From: DASRFR01 sp035651455 | GTDB lineage: Bacteria; Acidobacteriota; Terriglobia; Terriglobales; Acidobacteriaceae | Length of the DNA stretch: 64,000 bases | Reading direction: 5' to 3' | NCBI GenBank assembly: GCA_035651455.1 | Contig: DASRFR010000029.1 | Coordinates: 496,001-560,000 of the forward strand | Shown here: positions 43,469-51,623 of the stretch, in pieces | Numbering within the stretch: the stretch's first letter is position 1 | How the letters are laid out: each line of letters begins with the position of its first letter | Position numbers and translations under genes: made by a program | Notes under the pieces: generated by a model | What the model was told of the DNA's origin: nothing | What the model saw: the letters and a program-made list of their open reading frames with translations, nothing else | Database searches by the model: none

Positions 43469-44253
43469 GAATGCGCCGCTGCCTCTGCTTTCTTGTCCTT
43501 TGTTTCTTTCGCGTCGTTGAGGAAGCCCAACAGCTTCGTTTCAAGCATGCGCGGGTTCATGCCCTCGAGAATGGAAATCACTCCCTCCAGGGTCATTTCG
43601 CGAATCACATGGTCCTCGCGGATGCGAATTTTCAGTTTGCCTGCGGCGGGAAGAAAAAACAGGTTGGCCGCGCCCACGCCATAAATTGTGGCCACGAACG
43701 CGACCGCGATCCCACGACCCACTTCTTCGATCTTGTCCAGATGCTGCATGACCTGGATCAGGCCCAGCACCGCGCCGATGATGCCGATGGTCGGCGAAAA
43801 TCCTCCGGCAGACTCGAATACCTGGGGGATTGTAGCCTCGTGCTCCTGCTTGTTATCGAGTTCCAGTTCCATCATTTTGCGGAGTTCTTGCGGTTCCGTG
43901 CCATCCACCGCCAGCATGAGTGACTTCTTGAGGAACGGCTCCTCGATTTTTGCCAACTCGGAGTCCAGCGACACGATGCCCTCGCGCCGTGCCTTGTTTG
44001 CGTACTTGACCATTTCTGCGATCAGCGTTGCAGGATCCCGCTTGGGCTCGAGAAAAATGTGCGCCAGCCTGCGGAACGCCGAAAGCGCCACCGGCAGGGG
44101 GAATTGGATGAGCACGGCTCCGATGGTTCCACCGAACACGATCATGGCCGCAGTCGGCTGCAAAATCTGCCCCAGGTTACCGCCTTCCAGCAACAAGCCG
44201 GCTAGGATCCCGCCGACCGCGAGCAGCACCCCGCCTAACGTCGCCTTGTCCAA
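43465..44253 (-). CDS. motA: Flagellar motor stator protein MotA
   Basis: A 262-residue inner-membrane stator subunit. I chose TTG 44253 because GAGGAGAGG lies just upstream and it starts at LDKATLGGVLLAVGGILAGL; upstream in-frame codons look non-coding. Helices 1-2 carry PTAAMIVFGGTIGAVLIQFP, and the cytoplasmic domain includes DGTEPQELRKMMELELDNK. Helices 3-4 contain the FSPTIGIIGAVLGLIQVM and GIAVAFVATIYGVGAANLFFLP segments conserved in MotA/PomA. Its stop overlaps motB by 4 bases; flbD ends 4 bases upstream. Confidence 0.96.
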   Translation of the reverse strand: MDKATLGGVLLAVGGILAGLLLEGGNLGQILQPTAAMIVFGGTIGAVLIQFPLPVALSAFRRLAHIFLEPKRDPATLIAEMVKYANKARREGIVSLDSELAKIEEPFLKKSLMLAVDGTEPQELRKMMELELDNKQEHEATIPQVFESAGGFSPTIGIIGAVLGLIQVMQHLDKIEEVGRGIAVAFVATIYGVGAANLFFLPAAGKLKIRIREDHVIREMTLEGVISILEGMNPRMLETKLLGFLNDAKETKDKKAEAAAHS

Positions 44254-44257
44254 GCTC

Positions 44258-44521
44258 TTACCTCTCCTCGTCTTCGCCGGCTTCTTCCTCGTCGGGCAAG
44301 GGAGACCGCACCAGCATCCGTTCCCAAAATGGCATTGCTCCTTTGAGTACGGAACGCCGGAACTCGACAATGCGCTCCATGACCTGCGCCGCAGTCTCAC
44401 GCACCAGGACCTTTTCTCCGGTCACGAGCGTAATTACCGTATCCGGAGCCTGCTCAACAAACTTGATCAGGTCGGAATTGACCACTAAGGGCTGATTGTT
44501 CAGTCGGGTCAGGAGAATCAT
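44258..44521 (-). CDS. flbD: Flagellar protein FlbD
   Basis: An 87-residue small protein found beside motA in many flagellated bacteria. It has the FlbD core ILLTRLNNQPLVVNSDLIKFVEQ, then the strand TVITLVTGEKVLVRE and an acidic tail. ATG 44521 gives the standard start. The exact role of FlbD is not settled; some relatives assist swarming motility. It heads a flbD-motA-motB operon reading left and shares the upstream region with divergent fliC. Confidence 0.9.
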   Translation of the reverse strand: MILLTRLNNQPLVVNSDLIKFVEQAPDTVITLVTGEKVLVRETAAQVMERIVEFRRSVLKGAMPFWERMLVRSPLPDEEEAGEDEER

Positions 44522-44578
44522 TGCGCACCCACTCCCGCGCACGAGAGTTGCGTAGGCGCGGTCGTGGTCCTAACTGTC

Positions 44579-44606
44579 TTATCGACTCCCGCGTTTACCG
44601 CCTTTG
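44579..44606 (-). promoter_or_regulatory. Weak sigma-28-like promoter for flbD-motA-motB
   Basis: Minus-strand CAAA (44606-44603), 16 bases, then GTCGATAA (44586-44579). The sigma-28 consensus is TAAA, 15 bases, GCCGATAA, so this differs at two bases and in spacing. It lies about 58 bp before flbD. The -35 side overlaps a small hairpin (44598-44615). Confidence 0.35.
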
Positions 44607-44664
44607 ATCAGGCGGCCTCTTAATCGCGATTACGCAAGTACCACACCTTTTGCACCTTGGAGAC

Positions 44665-44691
44665 TAAAGCCGTTTCTGGTGCCGCCGATGG
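44665..44691 (+). promoter_or_regulatory. Sigma-28 (FliA) promoter of fliC
   Basis: TAAAGCCG (44665-44672), an 11-base spacer, and GCCGATGG (44684-44691). The flagellar consensus is TAAAGTTT-N11-GCCGATAA; spacing is exact, the -10 side matches at 6 of 8 bases and the -35 side at 5 of 8. Transcription would begin near 44698, giving a leader of about 105 nt before fliC. Confidence 0.8.
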
Positions 44692-44802
44692 CACGAGTGA
44701 AGGCAATCGGTTCCGTGCAGTCAGGAAAACGGAATAGGCCCTCCTTTAGAAACTCTGGGAGGCGTTCCAGAGAATACGGAACCTAAAAGGAGAATAATTC
44801 AA

Positions 44803-45972
44803 ATGGCAGTTAGCATTCTGAATAACATTCCGTCCCTGGCCGCGCAAAACCAATTGGCGATCACGGGATCGAACCTGCAAAAAACACTGTTCCGGCTCTC
44901 CTCGGGATCACGCATCAACACTGGTTCCGACGACGCTGCCGGCCTGGCCATTGCCGACGGACTACACGCGAACGTAACCGCGCTTACCCAATCCGCCCGC
45001 AACGCGAATGACGGCGTGGGGTTTATGCAAGTGGCCGACGGCGCTCTCGCCCAGGTCACCACTCTGCTCAACCGCGCGGTTACGCTCGCGACCGAATCGG
45101 CGACCGGTTCAGTCACTCAGCGCGCCGCGCTCGACTCCGAGTTCCAGGCCATCGCGGGGGAAATCACCCGTATCGGCAACACCACTACCTACAACGGCAC
45201 GCAAGTGTTTACCGCCAGCACGCTGAACGTGTTCTTGAGTGATGCCAGCACCAACAGCACCATCGGTTTGAGCACCGGCGCACTAAGCCCGACCGGAATC
45301 GGCTTGGGCGCGCAAGCAACCGGCACTCTGACCGCTATCAGCCAACCAGTCGCCAACGACACAGTCACCATCGGCGTGAAAACCTATAAGTTTGTAGCGG
45401 CGGTTTCCGCGGCCAATGATGTCCTGATCGGCGGCAGCGTTGCTGCCACATTGTCTAACCTGGCCGCAGCCGTCAATGCGGGCGCGGGGGCGGGAACTGC
45501 GTATGGGACGGGCACCACCGCCAATGCCGATGCAACCGCGGTCGCCAACGCTTCGACGGTTGCTCTAACCGCCATCACGGCGGGCGCGGCGGGCAATTCG
45601 ATTGCGACCACCTCCAGCTCCGCAACGCACATGGCATTCAGCGCCGCAACTCTCACCAACGGGTCCGATGGCGGTAGTTTGTCCACTGTCGCTGCCGCGA
45701 CCGCAACCCTGGGCTCCATCAACAACGCGATTCAGTACGTTGCCAATATGCGAGGCACGATCGGCGCCAACATTAACCGTTTGCAGAGCGCCAGCAACGT
45801 CATGAACAACCAGGTGCAGAACCTGTCGGCTGCTGAGGACGGTATCCGCGCGGCGGATATTCCGGCTGAAGTGGCCAACCTGACCAAGTACTCCATCCTG
45901 AACCAGACCGCCATCTCCGCTCTGGCCCAGGCCAACAACATGCAATCCAGTGTTCTCAAACTGCTCCAGTAG
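44803..45972 (+). CDS. fliC: Flagellin with an inserted repeat-type domain
   Basis: A 389-residue filament protein. AAAAGGAG precedes ATG 44803. The conserved D0/D1 helices are at the N-terminus (INNxxLAAQNQL-like, LSSGSRINTGSDDAAGLAIADGL) and at the C-terminus (about 297-389, ending QANNMQSSVLKLLQ). Between them, residues about 183-290 form an insert with NDTVTIGVKTYKFVAAVSAANDVLIGGS, GAGAGTAYGTGTTANADATA and LTNGSDGG. I associate this pattern with phage and other structural beta-repeats. It would be the exposed D2-like outer domain. It is the first gene of the class 3 unit with flaG, fliD and fliS. Confidence 0.94.
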   Translation: MAVSILNNIPSLAAQNQLAITGSNLQKTLFRLSSGSRINTGSDDAAGLAIADGLHANVTALTQSARNANDGVGFMQVADGALAQVTTLLNRAVTLATESATGSVTQRAALDSEFQAIAGEITRIGNTTTYNGTQVFTASTLNVFLSDASTNSTIGLSTGALSPTGIGLGAQATGTLTAISQPVANDTVTIGVKTYKFVAAVSAANDVLIGGSVAATLSNLAAAVNAGAGAGTAYGTGTTANADATAVANASTVALTAITAGAAGNSIATTSSSATHMAFSAATLTNGSDGGSLSTVAAATATLGSINNAIQYVANMRGTIGANINRLQSASNVMNNQVQNLSAAEDGIRAADIPAEVANLTKYSILNQTAISALAQANNMQSSVLKLLQ

Positions 45973-45984
45973 TTGCACTGGAAT

Positions 45985-46008
45985 GGGGGTGGGGGCAGCC
46001 CCACCTCC
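45985..46008 (+). terminator. GC-rich hairpin after fliC
   Basis: A 10-bp stem with one G.U pair, ggggtgggg side at 45985-45994 and ccccacctcc side at 45999-46008, loop gcag. It has no T tract, so it would reduce rather than stop transcription or protect the fliC 3' end. That would favour flagellin over the downstream flaG-fliD genes. Confidence 0.5.
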
Positions 46009-46031
46009 GCTTCTGACCAAGGCGGTGGCCC

Positions 46032-46364
46032 ATGATCATCGCGCCAGTCCCACTCCTTAATCCCATAGGACAGGCAGACGGCCGGGCGGTCATCAGTCCA
46101 GCCGAAACCAGGAATTCCTCTCCCCAGGTTCAGGCGCCTGCTCCGGTGCAGGCGTCGACGACCAGCCTTCCTCTGCTCGAACACCGGGAACAGGAAGTGA
46201 AGCGGATCTTCGACGGGAAGAGGATGGTGTACCGTTTTGTGGACAAGCAGAGTGGAGAGGTTATTTACCAGGTACCAAGCGATGAGGTTCTCAACATCAT
46301 GCGAGCGATTCAGGAACAGCTGCAACGGCAACAAGCGTGCAATGGAATTGATCGCGACCTCTAA
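46032..46364 (+). CDS. flaG: FlaG-like flagellar protein
   Basis: A 110-residue protein with a disordered P/A/S-rich N-terminal half and the FlaG core in the second half: LEHREQEVKRIFDGKRMVYRF, then VDKQSGEVIYQVPSDEVLN. FlaG proteins lie between fliC and fliD and affect filament length. This position fits. ATG 46032; it ends 21 bp before fliD. Confidence 0.86.
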   Translation: MIIAPVPLLNPIGQADGRAVISPAETRNSSPQVQAPAPVQASTTSLPLLEHREQEVKRIFDGKRMVYRFVDKQSGEVIYQVPSDEVLNIMRAIQEQLQRQQACNGIDRDL

Positions 46365-46385
46365 ATCACGCTCGCGGGAGCCATA

Positions 46386-47750
46386 ATGGGAAGCACAGGA
46401 ATCAATTTGGGTCTCAACAATGGCAATGCAACTGCAGGAAGCGGAATCGATGTCACTGCGGTCGTCAATCAGATTCTTGATGCCGAGCGGGCACCCGAGA
46501 GACTTTGGCAACAGCAACAGTCCACGTTGAGCCGCCAGGCCGCCGCGCTGAATTCGATCAACTCAAGTCTCAACGTCCTGCAAGACAAAGTGAATGTCCT
46601 GAAAGACCTGAGCGGCGCGATTACGTCGAAAAACGCCGCTTGTTCCCAACCCGCGATTCTTACCGGCAGTGCACAGACATCTGCCGTTTCTGGAACTCAC
46701 AGCATTGTAGTAAAACATCTGGCCACTACGTCGTCTTATTACTCCGATCCGGCGATCGACGGCAATGCCGCGCTTACTCCGGGAACCATTTCTATCCAGG
46801 TTGGCAGGGGACCCCGCGTCGACATCCCCGTAGACTCGAACCATGACACCACCACGCTCACGAGGCTGGTGGACTATATCAATGAACAGGATTTCGGAGT
46901 CACAGCCAGTATTCTCAATGATTCGAGCGGGGCGCGAGTCGCGCTGGTAAGCAAGACCAGTGGCAATTCTGGAAACATCACTATCACGGGAAACACGACA
47001 ACTTTAAGCTTTCAGCAGTCCTCTGCGGGAACCGATGCTTCGTTCACCATTGATGGCATTCCGCTCACCAGCACAACTAACACTGTCACCGGCGCGCTGC
47101 CAGGAGTAACCCTCAACCTGTTGAGCGAGTCGGCCAGCCCCGTTCAGTTGACCGTTGGCCCGGATGTGAATGCAGCCAAGCAGGCGGTTAGCGACTTCGT
47201 TTCCGCTTACAACGCGGTCGTCAAGGGTATCAACAGCCAATTTGCCTGCGATGCAACGAGCGGTCAAGCCGGCGTGTTGGCGGGGGACAGCTCGTTACGA
47301 GCCTTGCAGTCCAGCATGCTTTCCGATGTCACTTACGCGATCACCGGTAATAACGGTATGGTGAACCTCGCTTCAATGGGGGTGGACATGGCGAATGATG
47401 GCACCCTGAGCGTGAACGATGCTGAGCTCACCGACAGCATCACCAGTCACTTCAGCGACTTTCAAAATTTCTTCCAGTCTGCGGGCCAGGACGGGTTTGC
47501 CAATAACTTTGGCGCGGATCTCACCGCCCTAACTGACACAACTCAGGGCGTGCTCAACATTGAGCTCGCGCAGAACACCAGCACGCAGAAGATGCTGACA
47601 GAGCAAATCTCAGATTTCGAGGACCGGCTGGCGGTTCGTCAGCAGCAGCTCATCCGTCAATACAGCCGGGTTGACGCCATGCTGCGCCAATTCCCGATGA
47701 TCATGAACGAGCTCAACAGCCAGCTGAACACTTTGGACCAGTTCAAGTAG
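46386..47750 (+). CDS. fliD: Flagellar filament cap protein
   Basis: A 454-residue hook-associated protein 2, which caps the filament and guides flagellin folding. The N-terminal FliD domain has GSGIDVTAVVNQILDAERAPE, and the middle HVS/beta domains include SIVVKHLATTSSY and ARVALVSKTSGNSGNITIT. The C-terminal coiled coil carries LDTDLAQ-type sequence and ends RVDAMLRQFPMIMNELNSQL. GGGAGC lies before ATG 46386. fliS follows 6 bp after the stop. Confidence 0.95.
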   Translation: MGSTGINLGLNNGNATAGSGIDVTAVVNQILDAERAPERLWQQQQSTLSRQAAALNSINSSLNVLQDKVNVLKDLSGAITSKNAACSQPAILTGSAQTSAVSGTHSIVVKHLATTSSYYSDPAIDGNAALTPGTISIQVGRGPRVDIPVDSNHDTTTLTRLVDYINEQDFGVTASILNDSSGARVALVSKTSGNSGNITITGNTTTLSFQQSSAGTDASFTIDGIPLTSTTNTVTGALPGVTLNLLSESASPVQLTVGPDVNAAKQAVSDFVSAYNAVVKGINSQFACDATSGQAGVLAGDSSLRALQSSMLSDVTYAITGNNGMVNLASMGVDMANDGTLSVNDAELTDSITSHFSDFQNFFQSAGQDGFANNFGADLTALTDTTQGVLNIELAQNTSTQKMLTEQISDFEDRLAVRQQQLIRQYSRVDAMLRQFPMIMNELNSQLNTLDQFK

Positions 47751-47756
47751 AAGTAC

Positions 47757-48212
47757 ATGGACCCGAGTTCCGCATATCGCGAAGCATCCGCCCAGAGCGG
47801 CAATCCTGTCCACCTTGTCGTGCTTGCTTACGAGCAGTTGGTGCGAGACCTGCGCAGGGCACTGACCGCATGGCAAGATCACGATATCGAAAAGCGAACC
47901 CACGAGATCGATCACGCCCTCGTAGTTCTAGCTCAATTACAGGGCACCCTGGACATGGAGCTAGGCGGAGAGGTCGCGCGCAACCTGGAGCGCTTCTACA
48001 ACGGGCTGCGGGCCAGTCTTCTGCAGGCCCAGATCGACGGCGCGACCGACATCCTGCAGAAACAGATCGCGAATATTCTGTCCCTGCGTGAAGCCTGGCT
48101 GGAAGTCGAACGTGCCACCTCGCCTGCCGGTCCGCACACCCCCATTGCTTCCCCTGCCGCAGGTGGCAGGACGGCAAATCCCGAGGAAATCTCAAGCGAT
48201 TGGAGAGGTTAG
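47757..48212 (+). CDS. fliS: Flagellin export chaperone
   Basis: A 151-residue four-helix chaperone that keeps flagellin unpolymerised before export. The N-terminus has SAYREASAQSGNPVHLVVLAYEQL, and LVVLAQLQGTLDMELGGEVARNL is the typical FliS segment. It also has a C-terminal extension of about 30 polar residues beyond the core. It starts 6 bp after fliD and its last base overlaps the next gene's start. Confidence 0.93.
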   Translation: MDPSSAYREASAQSGNPVHLVVLAYEQLVRDLRRALTAWQDHDIEKRTHEIDHALVVLAQLQGTLDMELGGEVARNLERFYNGLRASLLQAQIDGATDILQKQIANILSLREAWLEVERATSPAGPHTPIASPAAGGRTANPEEISSDWRG

Positions 48213-48562
48213 TGTCAGCTTTTTTGCGGGATCTGGATGAAAGTAATGCCAGCCTGGGCAATCATCTTCGAAAGTTGACCGATCCGGAACTGAACGTGGC
48301 CTGGCTCAGCGCGGAACTGGTCGGCGTTCTCTCAGACTTGCGAGACCTTGGAGAATGGCTGCGAAGCGAGACGGCTACGCGAGACCGGCTCCCGGTTCAC
48401 CAACAGCTGCTCGAATACAGGGCAAAACTCGAACAGCTGAGGAATGTCATGTGCGCATTGCACAGCAGGTTGCTGACGGAGCGAAGTCGTCTGCAGGCTG
48501 AGAGGACCCACTTGAACACCGCGTCGGAGTGGGCGCGGGCCTCTCGTAAGACCTATTATTGA
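48212..48562 (+). CDS. Small helical protein in the FliT position, function unknown
   Basis: A 116-residue protein from GTG 48212, which shares its first base with the fliS stop codon. GGAGAGG lies just upstream inside the fliS end. The sequence is almost all helix: LSAELVGVLSDLRDLGEWLRS, then a QQLLEYRAKLEQLRNVMCAL stretch. I see no clear FliT signature, but size, helicity and position after fliS fit a flagellar chaperone of that kind. Another possibility is an uncharacterised regulator. Confidence 0.65.
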   Translation: MSAFLRDLDESNASLGNHLRKLTDPELNVAWLSAELVGVLSDLRDLGEWLRSETATRDRLPVHQQLLEYRAKLEQLRNVMCALHSRLLTERSRLQAERTHLNTASEWARASRKTYY

Positions 48563-48563
48563 A

Positions 48564-49448
48564 CTATCGCAGGTAATCGAACAGGCTCAGTTGCGAGGTT
48601 TTGCCAATCGCCGCCAGTGTCGCGTTGCGCGCGTTCTGTGCGTTGATTAAGTGGCTGGCCACCGCCATCATGTCTGCCGCCGCGACTGTATTCTCCTGCT
48701 GTCCAAGTTGTAGCTTCGCGCTGTTCAGGTAGTTTTTCTGACTCTCAATTTGCTGGATGGAGTTGCCGTAAAACACGCGTTTCTGCGTCACACAGTCGAA
48801 TGCTTTTCGCACCGCAATCACCGCGTTGTCGATCCCGGTATTGGTCTGCAGCGCAGTCGACAAGTCCTGGATAGCTTGAAAGACGTCCGCACCCGCCGCA
48901 TTGAAGATTTCCGAACCCGGCTGATTGACTTGTACCCGGAATCCGTTGCCGATTTCAACTGAATTCACGCCCGCGTTGCCGGTGTAGCGGATGCCGGAAG
49001 CAACATTGGGATCCAGCACGAACGGCTGGGCGACGGCAGTTCCGGCGAACACGTAACGGCCCTGGTAGGACAAGTTTGCCAAGCTGACCATCTGATCGCG
49101 CAGCCCGCTGACCTCGTTCGCGATTGCGGCGCGATCGCTGTCGGACGCGGTCGACGTGCCTCCCTCAATGCCGAGGCTGATCGCGCGTTGCAGGGTTTCT
49201 ACCACTGAACTCAAAGCAGAGTCTGCCATCTGCAGTTGGCCGCTCACGCTGCCCGCACTGCGCAGAAACGAATCAGCCAGGCTGCTCTGGTCGCGAATTT
49301 GCGCCAGCAACGCGGCTCCTCCCGGGTCATCGGACGGTTGGTTGATTCGTCGCGATGAGGCCAGTTCAAGCAACGCATTCTGCTGCTGTTCCTGGCTCTG
49401 CTCCAGGGCCGCAAGCAGGTCGGGCATGACATTAGGATTCACCCGCAT
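48564..49448 (-). CDS. flgL: Hook-filament junction protein FlgL
   Basis: A 294-residue flagellin-like hook-associated protein 3. N-terminal helix residues LELASSRRINQPSDDPGGAALL and the flagellin-like QMADSALSSVVETLQRAISL are present, with YVFAGTAVAQPFVLD in the middle. The C-terminus ends in the helix NAQNARNATLAAIGKTSQLS. AAGGAG precedes ATG 49448. It is the last gene of the flgM-flgN-flgK-flgL group, 6 bp after flgK, and convergent with the small helical gene, 1 bp apart. Confidence 0.94.
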   Translation of the reverse strand: MRVNPNVMPDLLAALEQSQEQQQNALLELASSRRINQPSDDPGGAALLAQIRDQSSLADSFLRSAGSVSGQLQMADSALSSVVETLQRAISLGIEGGTSTASDSDRAAIANEVSGLRDQMVSLANLSYQGRYVFAGTAVAQPFVLDPNVASGIRYTGNAGVNSVEIGNGFRVQVNQPGSEIFNAAGADVFQAIQDLSTALQTNTGIDNAVIAVRKAFDCVTQKRVFYGNSIQQIESQKNYLNSAKLQLGQQENTVAAADMMAVASHLINAQNARNATLAAIGKTSQLSLFDYLR

Positions 49449-49454
49449 GGCGGT

Positions 49455-50828
49455 TTACTCCTTCCCGAGGTTGATAACGCTCTGCAGCATGTCATTAATC
49501 ACGGTGACAAGCCGGGCGGACGCTTCATACGCGCGCTGATAGCGGATGAGATTTGTGGCTTCCTCGTCCAGGGAGACGCCGGAAACGGCTGAGCGCTGAT
49601 CCTGTAATTGCCGCAACATCAATTTGGAAGCGTCGAGTTCTGCCGAATCGTTCGCGATCTCGTTCCCCACGCCGAAAATAATGCTGGAATAGTAGTTGGT
49701 GGGGCTGGAACCTGAACCAATCGCCTGGTCGCGCACTGCCGCCAAGGCCAGCAGATTGCCGTTGTCTCCGGGGCTGCTGGAATCGGAACTCGCCGCCAGC
49801 CTGGCCGGGTCGGTGATTTGCACGGCGAGTACGCCGGCCGCCCCCACCCCCGAGCCTGATGGTGCGACAAACAGGTCGCCACCTGGCGTTCCGGAAAGAT
49901 CAAATCCGCCGTGATGCGCCGCATTTACCTGGTTCGCTAATCCCGCCGCCAGCGTGTCCAGTTGCGCCGCCACTCCGGGGATCTCCTCATCGCGAAGCTG
50001 CAGCAGTCCGGAGAGTTCGCCGGAAGTGATATTGCCGGTGATGTCGGAGCCTTGATAGTAGATGCGTTGCAATCCTGAGGAATCGGGCCGCACGCTGAGA
50101 GCAAAACTCTGGTTCGCGACTACCATCGCGCTCCCGCTCCTGGTGGTCAAGGTGAGTCCCGACTCGCTTTGAACCGTGGCGACATCAATCAGCCCGCCAA
50201 GTTGTTCGATCAGAGCCTGCCGCTGATCTTCCAACGCACTGGGATCGCGGCCCAGGTTTTGCATGGCCACAATTTCGGCATTCAAACCTGAGATTTGCTT
50301 GCTGAGCGAATTGACCTGGTTAACATCCTGGATAACGTTAAGGTCGAGATTGGTTCGCTGGTCCTGCAGGTCGGCGTAAGTATTCCGGAATGCGCTCGCC
50401 ACATTGCCGGCTGCCAGCAACACCCCCTGGCGCAGCGCCAGGTTCCCCGGATCAGTCGATAGCTGGTTGATGCTGGCAAAGAATTTTGAAATTAAATTGC
50501 CGATGTCGCCATCACTTGCACTGAACCGCACTTGCAACTGGTTCATGCCCGCAACCAGCGCATCCAGCCGGCCCTGCTGCTGGGTTTCATCGTCGATGCG
50601 CAACTGCAAGATGGGATCGCGAACCGCTTCCAGCCTTTGCAGGATAACTCCTGTACCCACCGTCAGCGCCCCCAGGGTAACCGGATCGCCCTCGGTGAAT
50701 ACGGGCCGTTCACGAGAAAATCCCGGGGTATTGGCATTGGCGACATTGTTGGCGGTGGCATCGAGAGCACCCTGCTCCGCATGCAGCGCGTTCACCGCGA
50801 CCGACAAGCTGGCAAACAGACTGGACAT
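49455..50828 (-). CDS. flgK: Hook-associated protein FlgK
   Basis: A 457-residue protein joining hook and filament. The N-terminus has SLSVAVNALHAEQGALDATANNVANANTPGFSRERPV, here quoted in part: ALDATANNVANANTPGFSRE. A long coiled region follows, then the C-terminal SGVSLDEEATNLIRYQRAYEA and ARLVTVINDMLQSVINL, which are the usual FlgK ends. AGGAG precedes ATG 50828. flgN ends 2 bp upstream, so the genes are tightly coupled. Confidence 0.95.
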   Translation of the reverse strand: MSSLFASLSVAVNALHAEQGALDATANNVANANTPGFSRERPVFTEGDPVTLGALTVGTGVILQRLEAVRDPILQLRIDDETQQQGRLDALVAGMNQLQVRFSASDGDIGNLISKFFASINQLSTDPGNLALRQGVLLAAGNVASAFRNTYADLQDQRTNLDLNVIQDVNQVNSLSKQISGLNAEIVAMQNLGRDPSALEDQRQALIEQLGGLIDVATVQSESGLTLTTRSGSAMVVANQSFALSVRPDSSGLQRIYYQGSDITGNITSGELSGLLQLRDEEIPGVAAQLDTLAAGLANQVNAAHHGGFDLSGTPGGDLFVAPSGSGVGAAGVLAVQITDPARLAASSDSSSPGDNGNLLALAAVRDQAIGSGSSPTNYYSSIIFGVGNEIANDSAELDASKLMLRQLQDQRSAVSGVSLDEEATNLIRYQRAYEASARLVTVINDMLQSVINLGKE

Positions 50829-50830
50829 AC

Positions 50831-51223
50831 TCAGCTCCTGGTCCGCGAAGGCATCTCTCCAGACGCTACAGGCGCCGCATAAGGCGACGTGGGGCCAACG
50901 CTCATGTTTTCGAGCACGAGTATCGCCCGTCGCATGCGACGCAATAACGCTGCATGGACCCTGGTGCGATAATGCAACCGCTGCGCCGTGTTTTCCAATT
51001 CCGAGCCGAGCAAAGGGGGATTGTCAGACACGGCTTTTTGATCACTCTGGGCCGCGACCCATTCCCGGCAGAGTGCGAACTGGCGTTCGCAATGCTGCTC
51101 CAGGGCGGCCACGTCCATGCGCGCGATCGCCACCTCGGCTTGCGTGAGGCACTCAGTTAAATCGCTCATCACCGCCATGCGGCGGTCGTTAAGCTCGACA
51201 GAGCTCTGTTCTGCGATGGGCAT
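50831..51223 (-). CDS. flgN: FlgN-like export chaperone
   Basis: A 130-residue helical protein between flgM and flgK, the normal place of FlgN, which escorts FlgK and FlgL to the export gate. Helical segments include LTECLTQAEVAIARMDVAALEQ and RLHYRTRVHAALLRRMRRAI. Sequence conservation is low in this family, so the call relies mostly on position, size and helicity. ATG 51223; flgM ends 10 bp upstream. Confidence 0.8.
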   Translation of the reverse strand: MPIAEQSSVELNDRRMAVMSDLTECLTQAEVAIARMDVAALEQHCERQFALCREWVAAQSDQKAVSDNPPLLGSELENTAQRLHYRTRVHAALLRRMRRAILVLENMSVGPTSPYAAPVASGEMPSRTRS

Positions 51224-51233
51224 AGTAATAGTG

Positions 51234-51536
51234 CTAGGGCCGATTTTTTGCCGACATGCTCACGATTTCGCTGAACATGGCCTCAGCCACCTGCTCAGCA
51301 GTCGTCTGGTAAGTACCATCAGCGATCTTCTGTCGCAGTGCCGCCACCTTGTCTTCCCGGATGGCCGGCATGTGGTTGGCCTGACTTTCCAGTCTTTGTA
51401 CCCTCTGGTGTGTCGAGAGCCGCGCCATATCCTGGCTGGCTTCGCTCGCCCGGGAATTCCCTGCCTCCGAGCGCGGCTTAACCCGCGATCCAGTCTCGGA
51501 AACATCCGCCAGCCGCGGGTTTAAGTCGATTCTCAT
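51234..51536 (-). CDS. flgM: Anti-sigma-28 factor FlgM
   Basis: A 100-residue protein that binds and blocks FliA until exported. The N-terminal half is disordered, and the C-terminal core reads RVQRLESQANHMPAIREDKV, then AALRQKIADGTYQTTAEQVAEAM, typical of FlgM. ATG 51536. It sits directly behind the sigma-28 promoter at 51576-51602, so it inhibits the same sigma factor that drives its own operon. flgN follows in the same unit. Confidence 0.92.
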   Translation of the reverse strand: MRIDLNPRLADVSETGSRVKPRSEAGNSRASEASQDMARLSTHQRVQRLESQANHMPAIREDKVAALRQKIADGTYQTTAEQVAEAMFSEIVSMSAKNRP

Positions 51537-51575
51537 GGCCTTTTCCTCGCCTTACATCTTTCCCCTGCAATTTGA

Positions 51576-51602
51576 CTATCGGCTAGGCATTAAAAAGCTT
51601 TA
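51576..51602 (-). promoter_or_regulatory. Sigma-28 promoter of the flgM-flgN-flgK-flgL operon
   Basis: On the minus strand, TAAAGCTT (51602-51595), an 11-base spacer, and GCCGATAG (51583-51576). This is nearly the sigma-28 consensus TAAAGTTT-N11-GCCGATAA, with two mismatches in 16. Transcription would begin near 51569, about 33 nt before flgM. It sits in the 87-bp gap between flgJ and flgM. Confidence 0.88.
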
Positions 51603-51623
51603 ATGCAAATTTGAGACGGTGGC

